A DNA stretch of 51,900 nt from Coriobacteriaceae bacterium AM48-5 (GTDB lineage Bacteria > Actinomycetota > Coriobacteriia > Coriobacteriales > Coriobacteriaceae). The notes beneath the pieces are model-generated. The model searched no databases and was not told the DNA's origin. It saw only the letters and a program-made list of their open reading frames with translations. Shown here in pieces: positions 28,609 through 37,292 of this stretch. The translations under genes were made by a program, and so were the position numbers. Positions within the stretch are counted from its first letter, which is position 1, and each line of letters begins with the position of its first letter. Location of the stretch: contig JAQEDJ010000012.1 in assembly GCA_027669525.1 (NCBI GenBank), forward strand, positions 1 through 51,900. Reading direction: 5' to 3'.

Positions 28609-29478
28609 ATGGCACAGTCAAATATGACGAGCACGGTGGGGCTGGCGCTCGAGGGAGGCGGCTACCGCGGTATGTATACGGCGGGCGTGCTCGACGTTTG
28701 GATGGAGCACGGTTTGACCTGCGACCATATGGTGGGCGTCTCGGCGGGCGCGGCATTTGGCTACAACTTTAAATCGCGCCAGATCGGCCGCGCCATTCGC
28801 TATAACAAGGTCTATTGCACCGACAAACGCTATGCGAGCGTGACCAGCTGGCTGCGAACCGGCGATATGTTCAATGCCGATTTTGCCTATCACGAGGTGC
28901 CCATCGAGCGCGATCCCATCGACCTGGAGGCGTATCGCGCCTGCCCCATGCGGTTTACGTGCGTGTGTACCGATATCGAGACGGGCAAGGCCGTCTACCA
29001 CGACCTGCCCTATGGCGACGAGCGGGATATCGAGTGGATCCGGGCATCGTCGGCGATTCCCGTGGCGACGCGTCCCGTTGCTATTGACGGGCATAAGTAT
29101 CTGGATGGTGGCGTGGCCGATTCTATTCCCAGTGCATGGCTGTTTGCGCAGGGGTATGACCGCAATATCGTGGTGCTCACGCAGCCGGCGGGCTTTGTGA
29201 AGCAGCCCAACAGCGTGATGCCCATGCTGCGTCGCGTGTTCCGTCACTATCCGGAGTTTGTCGCAGCGCTTGAGCGTCGACATGAGGTCTACAATGCCAC
29301 GCTCGATGACCTGGCACGTCGCGAGGCTGCCGGCGAGATCTTTGTGGTGCGGCCGAGCGAATCGGTGAAGGTGCCGTCGCTGTGTCGCGAGCCCGATGAA
29401 CTTGAACGCATCTACCAGATTGGTCGCCGCGATGCGGAGGCGACCTTGCCGGCGTTGGAATCGTATCTGGCGGGGTAA
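28609..29478 (+). CDS. Patatin-like phospholipase
   Basis: 289 aa, intact. The oxyanion motif is GLALEGGGYRGMYTAGVLD (residues ~11-29), the nucleophile elbow GVSAG (~44-48), and the catalytic Asp is in YLDGGVADSIPS (~165). This Ser-Asp dyad hydrolyses acyl esters of phospholipids or related lipids. The ATG at 28609 is chosen from the conserved start just before the oxyanion motif and a GGAG ten bases upstream. A longer frame from 28462 exists but lacks family similarity. It is divergent from the c-di-GMP gene. Like other bacterial COG4667 patatins, it shows no signal peptide. Confidence 0.88.
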   Translation: MAQSNMTSTVGLALEGGGYRGMYTAGVLDVWMEHGLTCDHMVGVSAGAAFGYNFKSRQIGRAIRYNKVYCTDKRYASVTSWLRTGDMFNADFAYHEVPIERDPIDLEAYRACPMRFTCVCTDIETGKAVYHDLPYGDERDIEWIRASSAIPVATRPVAIDGHKYLDGGVADSIPSAWLFAQGYDRNIVVLTQPAGFVKQPNSVMPMLRRVFRHYPEFVAALERRHEVYNATLDDLARREAAGEIFVVRPSESVKVPSLCREPDELERIYQIGRRDAEATLPALESYLAG

Positions 29479-29487
29479 GGGCTGCTA

Positions 29488-29659
29488 CGGAAAGCGCATT
29501 CCGGAATATGCGCTCAGACTGGGATGCGGTTTCCGCGAGGGGGCGGTCGCGGAAACCGCATCCCAAAATTTGCGCTTGGAATGGGATGCGTTTTCCGCTG
29601 GCCCTCTATATGGAAAGCGCATCCCAGAATGGACGTCCAAACTGGGATGCGCTTTCCGC
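29488..29659. repeat. Array of six alternating inverted arms forming three hairpins, ~62-bp period
   Basis: Six copies of GCGGAAANCGCATCCCA in alternating orientation: 29488-29504, 29520-29537, 29548-29565, 29582-29598, 29612-29627 and 29642-29659. Units repeat every 61-62 bp. Arms 2/3 pair perfectly over 18 bp and arms 5/6 over about 16 bp; 1/2, 3/4 and 4/5 pair with mismatches, so two alternative foldings exist. It lies between the patatin stop and the end of thiE, in converging transcription units. No gene. Confidence 0.85.
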
Positions 29660-29691
29660 TGTCGAAGGTATGAGCTGCGGAGCAGCTGCTC

Positions 29692-29707
29692 GGCATAGGC
29701 CTATGCC
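29692..29707. repeat. Perfect 16-bp palindrome at the thiE stop codon
   Basis: GGCATAGGCCTATGCC includes the minus-strand TAG stop of thiE (29701-29703). It could be part of a weak terminator; no T-run follows. Confidence 0.5.
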
Positions 29708-30394
29708 TGCTGCCAGGTGTCGACAAGGTCCTTGGCTGCGGCATGGGGGTCGTCGGCGCTGCAGACGGCGCTTACCACAAAGAAGCCGTCGACGCCGGTG
29801 GCCTTAAGCTGCGGCAAGTCGGCCGTCTTAACGCCGCCACCCACCACGATGGGCACGGGGCTTGCCGCGTGGAGTGCGGCAAGGTCCTCAAAGCTCTTGG
29901 TGATGATAGAGCCGTCGGCCGCGCGTCCGCAGTCGCGCTTGGTCTCGGTCTCGTGGAGCGGGCCGATGCCAGGTAGTCGACCAGGCTCATGTCGGCGGTC
30001 TTGACGTACTCGAGCATCTCCTCGCAACGGGCCGAAAGGCCCACAATGGCATCGGGGCCCAGCAGCTTGCGGCAGACCTCGACGGGAATGTCGCTCTGGC
30101 CTACGTGCACGCCATCGACGGCAATGCCCTGCTCGCGCGCGGCAAGCACGCAGTCCAGACGGTCATCGATTAACAGGCGACCTGACCGGTCTTGCCGGCC
30201 TGTGCGATTGCCTGCGCGGCGTCGTCGGTCAGCGCAATGATCTCGCGGGCGCTTGCCACCTTGGAGCGCACCTGGATGCAGGTAAAGCCGGCGTCGAGTG
30301 CCTGGGCCACCACATCGCCCACGGGGCGTCCGAGGGTGTTTTCGGGGCCGAGTACCAGATAGGCCGAGATATCAAGGTTGTCGCGGATGCTCAT
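29701..30394 (-). CDS. thiE: Thiamine-phosphate synthase ThiE (two frameshifts as read)
   Basis: Joins HMP-pyrophosphate and thiazole phosphate to make thiamine monophosphate. About 231 aa after correction: AYLVLGPENTLGRP, TCIQVRSKVASAREI, GQVALLIDDRLDCVLAAREQGIAVDGVHVGQSDIPV, AIVGLSARCEEML, YLGIGPLHETETKRDCG and PIVVGGGVKTADLPQLKATGVDGFFVVSAV, the usual ThiE blocks in order. Breaks at GG 30176-30177 and CC 29969-29970 each lack one base. The start at 30394 overlaps the previous stop (ATGA) and has AGGAGG upstream. It is the last gene of the TPP-riboswitch operon. Confidence 0.9.
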
Positions 30395-30732
30395 TGTGCT
30401 TCCTCCTGCTTTTTGATCTGTGCTTCCATGCGCTTGAGTTTGCCGGTCATGGTGTCGGTAAATCCGGGTCGAATATCGGCTTTGAGCACGACTTCGGTGC
30501 GGATGCCCTTGCTCGCCAACACAAAGGTCGCGTCGCGCACGACCTGCATGACCTCGTCCCAGTCGCCCTCGATCTCGGTGAACATCGAGGTGGTGCGGTT
30601 GGGAAGGCCGCTCTCGCGAATGACGCGCACGACCTCGGCGACCTCGGCGGACAGCTCGTCGCCGGTGCCGCATGGGGCGATGGCCACGGCGACGAGCGTG
30701 TTCATGCCGGCATTGGTTGCGGGTTCGGACAT
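30391..30732 (-). CDS. MTH1187/YkoF-type thiamine-binding protein
   Basis: 113 aa. It matches the DUF77/MTH1187 family: TLVAVAIAPCGTGDELSAEVAEVVRVIRESGLPNRTTSMFTEIEGDWDEVMQVVRDA, followed by VVLKADIRPGFTDTMTGKL. Family members bind thiamine or its pyrimidine moiety, and in other genomes sit in thiamine or HMP operons. It lies between thiM and thiE: four bases separate it from the thiM stop and it overlaps the thiE start by an ATGA. It probably buffers or delivers a thiamine intermediate in the cytoplasm. Intact. Confidence 0.85.
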   Translation of the reverse strand: MSEPATNAGMNTLVAVAIAPCGTGDELSAEVAEVVRVIRESGLPNRTTSMFTEIEGDWDEVMQVVRDATFVLASKGIRTEVVLKADIRPGFTDTMTGKLKRMEAQIKKQEEAQ

Positions 30733-30735
30733 GGC

Positions 30736-31575
30736 TTATGCCTCCTCGAGCTCGAGTCGGTTGTCGGCAATATCCTGGGCGGTTGCGCGGTAGAGCTCGT
30801 CGATAAAGGCGACCTTAAAGCTTGCCGGGGCATCGGCGACGGCGGCGGCACGCGTGCCGGCAACGTTGTAGACGGCGGTGCCGCAGACTGCTGCCGTAAA
30901 CGGATCGGTAGCACAGGCGTACACGGCCAGCACGCCGCCCTGCGAGCAACCGCAGCCGGTGATCTTGGACATGAGCGGGCTGCCGCCGTGGGATTTGGCC
31001 ACGGTCGTGCCGTCGGTAATCAGGTCGACTTCGCCCGAGACCACAACGGCGCCGCCGGTGTAGCGAGCGAGCGCCACGGCGGCATCGCGGGCGGCATCGA
31101 CCGTGTCGGTGGTATCGACACCGCGCACGCGGCTCAGATCGGCTGCCTCGCCCTCAAGACCCCACAGGCCGGCAAGCGCGATGATCTCGGAGGCGTTGCC
31201 GCGCACGATGGCGGGCTTGTACTGCTTGAGCTCGTTTACCAGCTGGGTGCGCAGGCTGCCGATGCCCAGGCCCACCGGGTCGAGCACCCAGGGCTTGCCG
31301 GCGTCGTGTGCCGCCTTGGCCGCGCGGGGAATCGTCTGCTCGTAGATGGGGAAGAGCGTGCCCATGTTGAGATAGATGGCGCCGCCGCCGGCAACGAGCG
31401 CCTCGCCCTCGTCGGGCAGATAGACCATGGCGGCCGAACCGCCCACGGCGAGCTGCGCGTTGGCGACAAAGTCGATCGTCACCGTGTTGGTGATGGAGCC
31501 GGCCATCGGATTGGTGGCTCGAATCTCCTCTACGGCCTTGACCACGTTTTGCTTGAGCTGTTTCGAATCGATCAC
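30736..31575 (-). CDS. thiM: Hydroxyethylthiazole kinase ThiM
   Basis: 279 aa, intact. Phosphorylates 4-methyl-5-(2-hydroxyethyl)thiazole in thiamine salvage. Family motifs: ITNTVTIDFVANAQLAVGGSAAMVYLPDE, GTLFPIYEQTIPRAAKAAHDAGKPWVLDPVGLGIGSLRT, AIVRGNASEIIALAG and the ATP-site SKITGCGCSQGGVLA, where the CGC Cys is typical. It is the first gene after the TPP riboswitch, with AAGGAGG before the start. ThiD and thiamine transport genes are not in the window. Confidence 0.93.
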   Translation of the reverse strand: MIDSKQLKQNVVKAVEEIRATNPMAGSITNTVTIDFVANAQLAVGGSAAMVYLPDEGEALVAGGGAIYLNMGTLFPIYEQTIPRAAKAAHDAGKPWVLDPVGLGIGSLRTQLVNELKQYKPAIVRGNASEIIALAGLWGLEGEAADLSRVRGVDTTDTVDAARDAAVALARYTGGAVVVSGEVDLITDGTTVAKSHGGSPLMSKITGCGCSQGGVLAVYACATDPFTAAVCGTAVYNVAGTRAAAVADAPASFKVAFIDELYRATAQDIADNRLELEEA

Positions 31576-31596
31576 TGCACATGCCTCCTTGGCATA

Positions 31597-31629
31597 GAAA
31601 AGGGGCGCTGTGCATAGACAGCGCCCCTA
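31597..31629 (-). terminator. Expression-platform terminator of the TPP riboswitch
   Basis: On the minus strand AGGGGCGCTGT and ACAGCGCCCCT form a perfect 11-bp stem followed by TTTTC. It lies between the aptamer and the thiM ribosome binding site, as expected for ligand-controlled transcription termination. Confidence 0.85.
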
Positions 31630-31633
31630 AAAA

Positions 31634-31730
31634 GGCGGCATGCTCCCTACGCCAGCATTAACTGACAGGTTCAAAGGATTGGGCCCCATGCCCTCTCAGC
31701 CTTGTGGTTTGCACCGCCGGCACTCCCGCA
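31634..31730 (-). promoter_or_regulatory. TPP (THI-box) riboswitch aptamer
   Basis: The minus strand contains the diagnostic CTGAGAGGG, then CCTTTGAACCTG, GTTAATGCTGGCGTAGGGAG, in the right order and spacing. It precedes thiM, the thiamine-binding gene and thiE. With the hairpin at 31597 it would stop transcription when thiamine pyrophosphate is plentiful. Confidence 0.95.
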
Positions 31731-31798
31731 TCGAATCTGTTGTTCCCTATACTAGCGCATCGGTACAATGGTTACGATGAAAACGACTGGGGGACCCT

Positions 31799-32707
31799 AT
31801 GATCAAACTTGTGCTGACCGATATGGACGATACGCTGATTCCGGCCGGGCATGACGGCGCCAGCGACTATGCCATCGAGGGCATTCATGCCATGCAGGCG
31901 GCGGGTCTGCACTTTGGTCCGGTTTCGGGTCGTCAGCCGTCTGCGATGGGCTGGATGTTTAAAAATCGTTCCGAGTGCTATTCGACCGGCGCATTCTGTA
32001 ACGGCCAGGTCATGTTTGTCGACGGCGAGGCGGTCGCCTCGCGTGCGACCGATAGCGACGCACTAATGCGTTTAGCCGCCTATCTGGAAGAAGAAACCGA
32101 CGATACCTATCTGAAGGTCTACAGCTTAGGTGATGACTTTTGGGATAACGATGCCTATTGCGTGACACGTGATGCCGAGCGTGTGCGTCGCGCTATGGAA
32201 TCGGGCGGCAATGCGTGGCTCAAGGGCGAAGAGGCCCCGTGCCGCCCTGTCGTCGATGATGCGCCGGTGTTCAAGGCGAATATCTGGAGCGCCCGTTCGC
32301 GTGAGGAGCTCGCGGAGCTACGCGAGCGCGTTGCCGCCGAGGTGCCGGAGCTCTCGCTTGTGTTTCCCAACAACCGTGTGCGCCTGTTCGACATCCTTCC
32401 GGCTGGTTGGGACAAGGGCTGCGCTGCGCTGGAGCTGGCGCGCGCTTTGGGCCTAACGCCCGACGAGGTGGCCGTATTTGGCGATTCCGATAACGACCTG
32501 CCCATGATCGATGCCGTCCCCAACTCCGTTGCGGTCGCCAATGCCAACGAGGCCGTCACGGCTGCCGCACGCTGGCATATCGGCGCTGCGGCAGACGATG
32601 CGGTTGGCGCAGCGCTGCATCAGATTGCCGCCTGCGCCGCGACGGGGGAGATGCCGTCGTTTATGCGTCAGATGAGCACGACGGGTTTCGACGTCACGAA
32701 CGTCTAG
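31799..32707 (+). CDS. HAD-superfamily Cof-type phosphatase
   Basis: 302 aa, intact. Motif I is LTDMDDTLI (nucleophile Asp and general-acid Asp), motif II GPVSGRQPSAM, and motif IV KGCAALELARALGLTPDEVAVFGDSDNDLPMI. The C2-type cap lies between. Cof/YidA-like enzymes dephosphorylate sugar phosphates and cofactor precursors; the substrate here is unknown. It is divergent from the TPP riboswitch operon and is followed 10 bp later by a LysR gene, probably in the same transcript. Confidence 0.88.
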   Translation: MIKLVLTDMDDTLIPAGHDGASDYAIEGIHAMQAAGLHFGPVSGRQPSAMGWMFKNRSECYSTGAFCNGQVMFVDGEAVASRATDSDALMRLAAYLEEETDDTYLKVYSLGDDFWDNDAYCVTRDAERVRRAMESGGNAWLKGEEAPCRPVVDDAPVFKANIWSARSREELAELRERVAAEVPELSLVFPNNRVRLFDILPAGWDKGCAALELARALGLTPDEVAVFGDSDNDLPMIDAVPNSVAVANANEAVTAAARWHIGAAADDAVGAALHQIAACAATGEMPSFMRQMSTTGFDVTNV

Positions 32708-32717
32708 GGAGAAGGCT

Positions 32718-33614
32718 ATGAAGCTTCAGCAGCTCAGGTATGTTGTCAAGGTTGCCGAATGCGGTAGCATCACCGAGGCCTCGCGCCGACTCTTTGTGTC
32801 GCAGCCTTCGATTACCGCGTCGATTCGCGACCTCGAAAACGAGATGGACGTGCGCATCTTTGAGCGCACCAACAAGGGCGTCATTGTGTCCGAGGAAGGC
32901 GAGACCTTCTTGGGCTACGCGCGCCAGGTACTCGACCAGGCCGACCTGCTCGAGGGCAAGTACAAGGGCGCATCCGAGCAGGTGCCGCACTTTAGTGTGA
33001 GCTGTCAGCATTATTCCTTTGCCGTTAACGCGTTTGTTGACGTGATCCGCGAGTTCGATGCCGCGCGCTACGACTTTACCCTGCGCGAGGAGCAAACCCA
33101 CGAGATTATCGAGGACGTCGCGCACATGAAAAGCGAGCTCGGCATCCTGTATCTGTCGGAGCACAATCGCGAGGTCATCGAGCGCATGTTGGCGGCCAAC
33201 GAGCTCGTGTTCGAAGGACTCTTCTGCGCTACGCCGCATGTCTTTGTGTGCTCCGACCATCCGCTGGCGGGTCGCTCGAGTGTGACGCTCGAGGACTTGG
33301 AAGACTACCCGTTCCTGTCCTATGAGCAGGGCAGCTACAACTCGTTTTACTATTCCGAGGAGCTGACCTCGACCTTTGAGCGCCGCAAGAATATCCGCGT
33401 GCGCGACCGTGCGACGCTGTTCAACCTAGCTATGGGCCTTAACGGTTACACGGTGTGTTCGGGCGTGATCAGCCATGAACTTAACGGCCCCGGCATTATC
33501 TCCATTCCGCTCGATGTAGACGAGTACATGGAGATCGGCATCATCACGCGCAAGAACACGACACTTACGCGCTACGGGCAGGCCTATATCGAAGCGATTC
33601 GTCAGCACATCTAG
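32718..33614 (+). CDS. LysR-family transcriptional regulator
   Basis: 298 aa, intact. The N-terminal HTH is GSITEASRRLFVSQPSITASIRDLENEMDVRIFER; the effector domain covers ~92-298. It belongs to a LysR group common beside sulfur and methionine genes, and here it lies directly upstream of a MetE-like methyltransferase (33770), which may be its target. That link is inferred from position. It overlaps no gene and follows the HAD gene by 10 bp. Confidence 0.9.
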   Translation: MKLQQLRYVVKVAECGSITEASRRLFVSQPSITASIRDLENEMDVRIFERTNKGVIVSEEGETFLGYARQVLDQADLLEGKYKGASEQVPHFSVSCQHYSFAVNAFVDVIREFDAARYDFTLREEQTHEIIEDVAHMKSELGILYLSEHNREVIERMLAANELVFEGLFCATPHVFVCSDHPLAGRSSVTLEDLEDYPFLSYEQGSYNSFYYSEELTSTFERRKNIRVRDRATLFNLAMGLNGYTVCSGVISHELNGPGIISIPLDVDEYMEIGIITRKNTTLTRYGQAYIEAIRQHI

Positions 33615-33769
33615 ACTGCTGCGTTCTGCACGGGTCAAATCTCTTTATGGCAGTCCCAACTAATATAGGAAGCATCTATATCAAACTGTTATAAACGCAT
33701 ATTTTACGATGTCCATATGAGCGCTCATACTCTGTCCCAGTAAAGCAACCAATGCAAAGGGAGATATCT

Positions 33770-34903
33770 ATGAGCACTTCGATTCAACCGAACGCGCCGT
33801 TTCGTGCCGATATCGTCGGCAGTTTTCTTCGTCCGCAGGCTGTAAAGGACGCCCGTGCCGCCTATGTCGCGGGTAAACTCGACGCTTCCGGCCTTAAGGC
33901 CGTCGAGGACGAGGCCATCCGCGACTTAGTGGCCAAGCAGAAGGCTGCCGGCCTGCAGGTGATTACCGATGGCGAGTTCCGCCGCAGCTACTGGCACCTC
34001 GATTTTATGTGGGGCCTCAACGGCATTGAGCGCCGCGCCTCGCGCACGGGCTACATGTTCCACGATGAGGAGACTACCGCCGACACCGCCGTGGTAACCG
34101 GTCCCATTAGCGGTGAGAATCATCCGTTCGTCGAGCACTTCAAATTTATCAAGTCGCTCGAGGGAGAGGGCCAGGTCGCGCGCCAGACCATTCCGGCGCC
34201 GATCCAGACGTTCTCCGAAGTCACACTCGACCGCTGCGATGGCCAGCAGGAGAGTCTGCACGCCGTCTACAAGACCGACGAAGAACTCGTCGATGCCATT
34301 GCCGCAGCATACCGCACCGTGATTGCTGACCTGTATGCCGCGGGCTGCCGCAACATCCAGTTTGATGACTGCACCTGGGGCATCTACTGCGATACCGATT
34401 TTGTTGCCAAAACCGGCATGAGCCCGGTCGACCTGCAAAAGGTAAGCGAGCTGGGCGTGGCGCTCAACAATGCCGCCATCGAGGGCAAGCCCGACGATCT
34501 GGTTATCAACACGCATGTATGCCGCGGCAACTACCACTCCACCTACGCTTTTGAGGGCGGCTACGACCCCATCGCGCCGTACCTGTTTGCGCATGAGGAC
34601 GTTGACGCGTTCTATCTGGAGTTCGACACGCCCCGCGCCGGTGGTTTTGAGCCGCTCAAGTACGTTGCTCCCGGCAAGAAGGTCGTGCTGGGCTTGGTGA
34701 CCACCAAGGCGGCAGAGCTCGAGAACGAGGATGTTATCGTCGAGCGCATCCGCGAGGCGGCAAAGTACGTGCCGCTCGAGAACCTGTATCTGTCTCCGCA
34801 GTGTGGCTTTGCCAGCTGCGAGATTGGCAATAAGCTGACCGAGGACGAGCAGTGGGCAAAGATTGCGCTGGTCAGGCGTATTGCCGAGCGCGTTTGGAAA
34901 TAG
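33770..34903 (+). CDS. MetE C-terminal-like methionine synthase (YxjG/YxjH type)
   Basis: 377 aa, intact. The ATG at 33770 is chosen over one at 33752 because AAAGGGAG lies between them. It resembles the cobalamin-independent methionine synthase C-terminal domain: FRADIVGSFLRPQAVKDARAAY, ITDGEFRRSYWHLDF, FDDCTWGIYCD, INTHVCRGNYHSTYAFEGGYD and LSPQCGFAS. The zinc ligands (His/Cys of HVCRGN, Glu, Cys of QCGF) are visible. Such stand-alone proteins methylate homocysteine using a folate or other methyl donor. No SAM or T-box riboswitch is seen upstream; the preceding LysR protein may regulate it. Confidence 0.88.
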   Translation: MSTSIQPNAPFRADIVGSFLRPQAVKDARAAYVAGKLDASGLKAVEDEAIRDLVAKQKAAGLQVITDGEFRRSYWHLDFMWGLNGIERRASRTGYMFHDEETTADTAVVTGPISGENHPFVEHFKFIKSLEGEGQVARQTIPAPIQTFSEVTLDRCDGQQESLHAVYKTDEELVDAIAAAYRTVIADLYAAGCRNIQFDDCTWGIYCDTDFVAKTGMSPVDLQKVSELGVALNNAAIEGKPDDLVINTHVCRGNYHSTYAFEGGYDPIAPYLFAHEDVDAFYLEFDTPRAGGFEPLKYVAPGKKVVLGLVTTKAAELENEDVIVERIREAAKYVPLENLYLSPQCGFASCEIGNKLTEDEQWAKIALVRRIAERVWK

Positions 34904-35025
34904 CGCTAGCGTTTGCAGGTGGCGGCGCGTGCGAGGTACTGCATATCGCGTACAATGGTTCGGATCGTATCGTTCGGGCAGGTTATCCGATATGCCTGAT
35001 CGCCCTTCCATTCGAAAGGACTTCC

Positions 35026-36360
35026 ATGTCCCAATCCTCGACGCCCGCCGTCACCGATGCCATCTACGATGCATCGTCGCTCGGCCGTCCACGCATGTTC
35101 GTGTTGGGTTTGCAACACATGTTTGCGATGTTCGGAGCCACGGTGCTCGTGCCCGTGCTCACCGGCCTTTCCGTTTCGACGACGCTTCTGTTCGCCGGCA
35201 TCGGCACACTGCTGTTTCATTTTCTATCGCGCGGTAAGGTGCCCGCGTTCCTGGGCTCGTCGTTTGCCTTTATCGCGGGTTATGCCGCCATTGCACCCAA
35301 CGGCGAGGCCGAGCTTTTGCCCTACGCTTGTCTGGGCGTTGCCTGCGCCGGCCTGCTCTATCCGGTGCTGGCAGCGCTGTTCCGCGCCTTTGGCGCCAAG
35401 CGCATCATGCGCTTCTTCCCGCCGGTGGTGACCGGTCCCATCGTCATTTCCATCGGTCTGATCTTGGCAAGCTCTGCTATCGCCAACTGCCAGACCAACT
35501 GGTTTGTTGCTGCTATTGCCGTTGCCGTGATCATCATCTGCAACATTTGGGGCTGCGGCATGGTCAAGATCGTGCCGATTCTGCTGGGCGTTGTGGTGAG
35601 CTATGCCGTTGCGGCCGCGCTGGGCGAGGTCGACTTCTCTGGCGTCGCAGCCGCCCCCTGGGTTGGCTTGCCCGTCGTGTGGGACAACACCGTGTTTGCG
35701 CTCTTTGGACCGCAGTTCGATAGCAGTCTTGCCACGACGGCCATTATCACCATCATGCCACTGGCCTTTGCGACCATGATTGAGCACATTGGCGATATCT
35801 CCGCCATCGGATCGACTTGTGAGCGCAACTACATTGCCGATCCCGGCCTGCACCGTACCCTGCTCGGCGATGGCCTGGCGACCATCTTGGCATCGCTCTT
35901 TGGCGCTCCTGCCAATACGACGTATGGCGAGAACACCGGCGTGCTTGCCTTGACGCGTGTGTTCGACCCGCGTGTGATTCGCATTGCCGCCTGCTGCGCC
36001 ATTGTGCTTTCGTTCTGCCCCAAGTTTGCTGCGGTGATTGCCGCCATGCCGGCATGCGTTATCGGCGGTGTGTCGCTCGTGCTCTACGGCATGATCAGCG
36101 CCGTTGGTGTACGTAACCTCATCGAGAACCAGGTTGATTTCCAGAACAACCGCAACGTGCTGGTGGCGGCTCTGGTGCTCGTGCTTTCGCTCGGCATTGC
36201 CTACAGTACCGCCGGTGCCATCGTGCTGGAGCTGGGCGGCGTGACGATTTCGCTTTCGGGCCTTGCCGTGGGCTCGCTGGTGGGCATTGTGCTCAACGCC
36301 ATCCTGCCAGGTAATGACTTTGAGTTCGATACTTCCGAGCTTGAGGAGACTGCTGAATAG
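35026..36360 (+). CDS. Uracil/xanthine permease (NCS2 family, UraA-like)
   Basis: 444 aa, intact, about 14 hydrophobic segments. The start at 35026 (MSQSSTPAVTDAIYDASSLGRP) has GAAAGGA upstream. Family motifs: LGLQHMFAMFGATVLVPVLTGL, FLGSSFAFIAG, FFPPVVTGPIVISIGLIL, MIEHIGDISAIGSTCERNY and GAPANTTYGENTGVLALTRV, the last being close to the NCS2 signature. It takes up uracil by proton symport, although xanthine cannot be excluded. It follows the MetE-like gene by 122 bp and ends at a strong terminator. Confidence 0.9.
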   Translation: MSQSSTPAVTDAIYDASSLGRPRMFVLGLQHMFAMFGATVLVPVLTGLSVSTTLLFAGIGTLLFHFLSRGKVPAFLGSSFAFIAGYAAIAPNGEAELLPYACLGVACAGLLYPVLAALFRAFGAKRIMRFFPPVVTGPIVISIGLILASSAIANCQTNWFVAAIAVAVIIICNIWGCGMVKIVPILLGVVVSYAVAAALGEVDFSGVAAAPWVGLPVVWDNTVFALFGPQFDSSLATTAIITIMPLAFATMIEHIGDISAIGSTCERNYIADPGLHRTLLGDGLATILASLFGAPANTTYGENTGVLALTRVFDPRVIRIAACCAIVLSFCPKFAAVIAAMPACVIGGVSLVLYGMISAVGVRNLIENQVDFQNNRNVLVAALVLVLSLGIAYSTAGAIVLELGGVTISLSGLAVGSLVGIVLNAILPGNDFEFDTSELEETAE

Positions 36361-36380
36361 TAGCTGCGTTCAGCCAAATT

Positions 36381-36425
36381 AAAAATGGCGTCCATGCGTA
36401 TGTACGCGTGGGCGCCATTTTTAAT
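36381..36425. terminator. Bidirectional rho-independent terminator
   Basis: AAAAATGGCG (36381-36390) pairs with CGCCATTTTT (36413-36422), and the inner GCGTA/TACGC bases extend the stem. It lies between the convergent permease and esterase genes; the esterase stop codon is inside its outer arm. Confidence 0.85.
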
Positions 36426-37086
36426 GCGTCAGTATCCAGTGGATGCCGCGCGCCATGCGCAGGTCAGTTTGGGCAAAGTGATTGCCGGGGTTGAGCTCCA
36501 GCATTGTTGGAATGTCACGCTCGATAAACAGCTCTTCCATCGCGCGCGTATCGTCGAGTACGTGCCGCATCATGCGGTTGGGCGTCTTGGTTTCCTTTTT
36601 ACCGAGTGACAGATAGACGGCGTCGGGCGTAGCTGTCATCGTGCGCTCGCGCGCGTAGTCGATAAAGCCGGGGAACCACAGCGACCCCGATGCACTTGCC
36701 GCGCGCTCAAAGACATCTGTTTGCCAAAGTGCCCACAGTGCAAAAAGACCCGCCAAGGAGTAGCCGGCAACGCCGCGCCAGGCGGGCGGTTGCGGGAGCG
36801 ATGATTCGGCCTCTGGGATTATCTGCTTCAACAACTCGTCAAGAAAACCAGCGGCCTGTCCACCAAAGGGCTCGGCATCGCGCACGGTTCCGTCGCATCC
36901 CCAGGGGCTCAGCTCGCGATTCCAGTTGAGGCTGCCAATGCCGACAAGCGTGAAGGGCGGGCAGTTGAGCTCTCGGCAGCGTTCATAAACCTCCGTGCCA
37001 TCGCCCATGACCACGGGAAGATAGATGACTGGTGCGCTTTCGGCATGCTGTGCATGAACGGTTATCTGCTTTTGATGCGCTTCCAT
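36421..37086 (-). CDS. Alpha/beta-hydrolase of the esterase D / Fes-like family
   Basis: 221 aa from the ATG at 37086 (MEAHQKQITVHAQHAESAPVIYLPVV). The nucleophile elbow is GVAGYSLAGLFALWALWQ (G-Y-S-L-A-G, Ser ~122), with GSLWFPGFIDYA after it and the catalytic His in NPGNHFAQ. PF00756-type esterases include siderophore and acyl esterases. There is no signal peptide, so it acts in the cytoplasm. A longer frame upstream lacks similarity. The substrate is unknown. Confidence 0.85.
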   Translation of the reverse strand: MEAHQKQITVHAQHAESAPVIYLPVVMGDGTEVYERCRELNCPPFTLVGIGSLNWNRELSPWGCDGTVRDAEPFGGQAAGFLDELLKQIIPEAESSLPQPPAWRGVAGYSLAGLFALWALWQTDVFERAASASGSLWFPGFIDYARERTMTATPDAVYLSLGKKETKTPNRMMRHVLDDTRAMEELFIERDIPTMLELNPGNHFAQTDLRMARGIHWILTH

Positions 37087-37198
37087 GACGGGCTTCTCTC
37101 GGCGTTGTGATATCGACGGCCCCCATTGTCGCACGCCGGCTCATGCAGGTTGGGCTAGACCAAAGACAATCTCGTGCATACCCTGCGGACGCATATGG

Positions 37199-37240
37199 AA
37201 AACGCACCGCCGGAGGGGAGCTCGGCGGTGGCGTTGTTAA
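37199..37240 (-). terminator. Terminator of the first surface-protein cassette
   Basis: AACGC(C)ACCGCCG pairs with CGGCGGTGGCGTT around GAGGGGAGCT, followed on the minus strand by GTTTTCC. An almost identical hairpin lies at 39288-39326 behind the second cassette. The left arm here lacks one C. Confidence 0.8.
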
Positions 37241-37292
37241 ACGGTGCTGGGACTCGGGGCCTTCGCGGGAGCTGCCATGTGCGCAGAGGCGT

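Noticed and set aside
29488..29659. CRISPR array
   Set aside because: Arms alternate in orientation and the unit is a palindrome pair; there are no direct repeats with unique spacers and no cas genes.
33727..33746. Further member of the GGGACAG palindrome family (TACT-CTGTCCC-AGTA)
   Set aside because: The arms are only four bases, so it cannot be separated from chance.
33615..33769. SAM or T-box riboswitch upstream of the MetE-like gene
   Set aside because: Sequence is short, AT-rich and lacks conserved S-box or T-box blocks.
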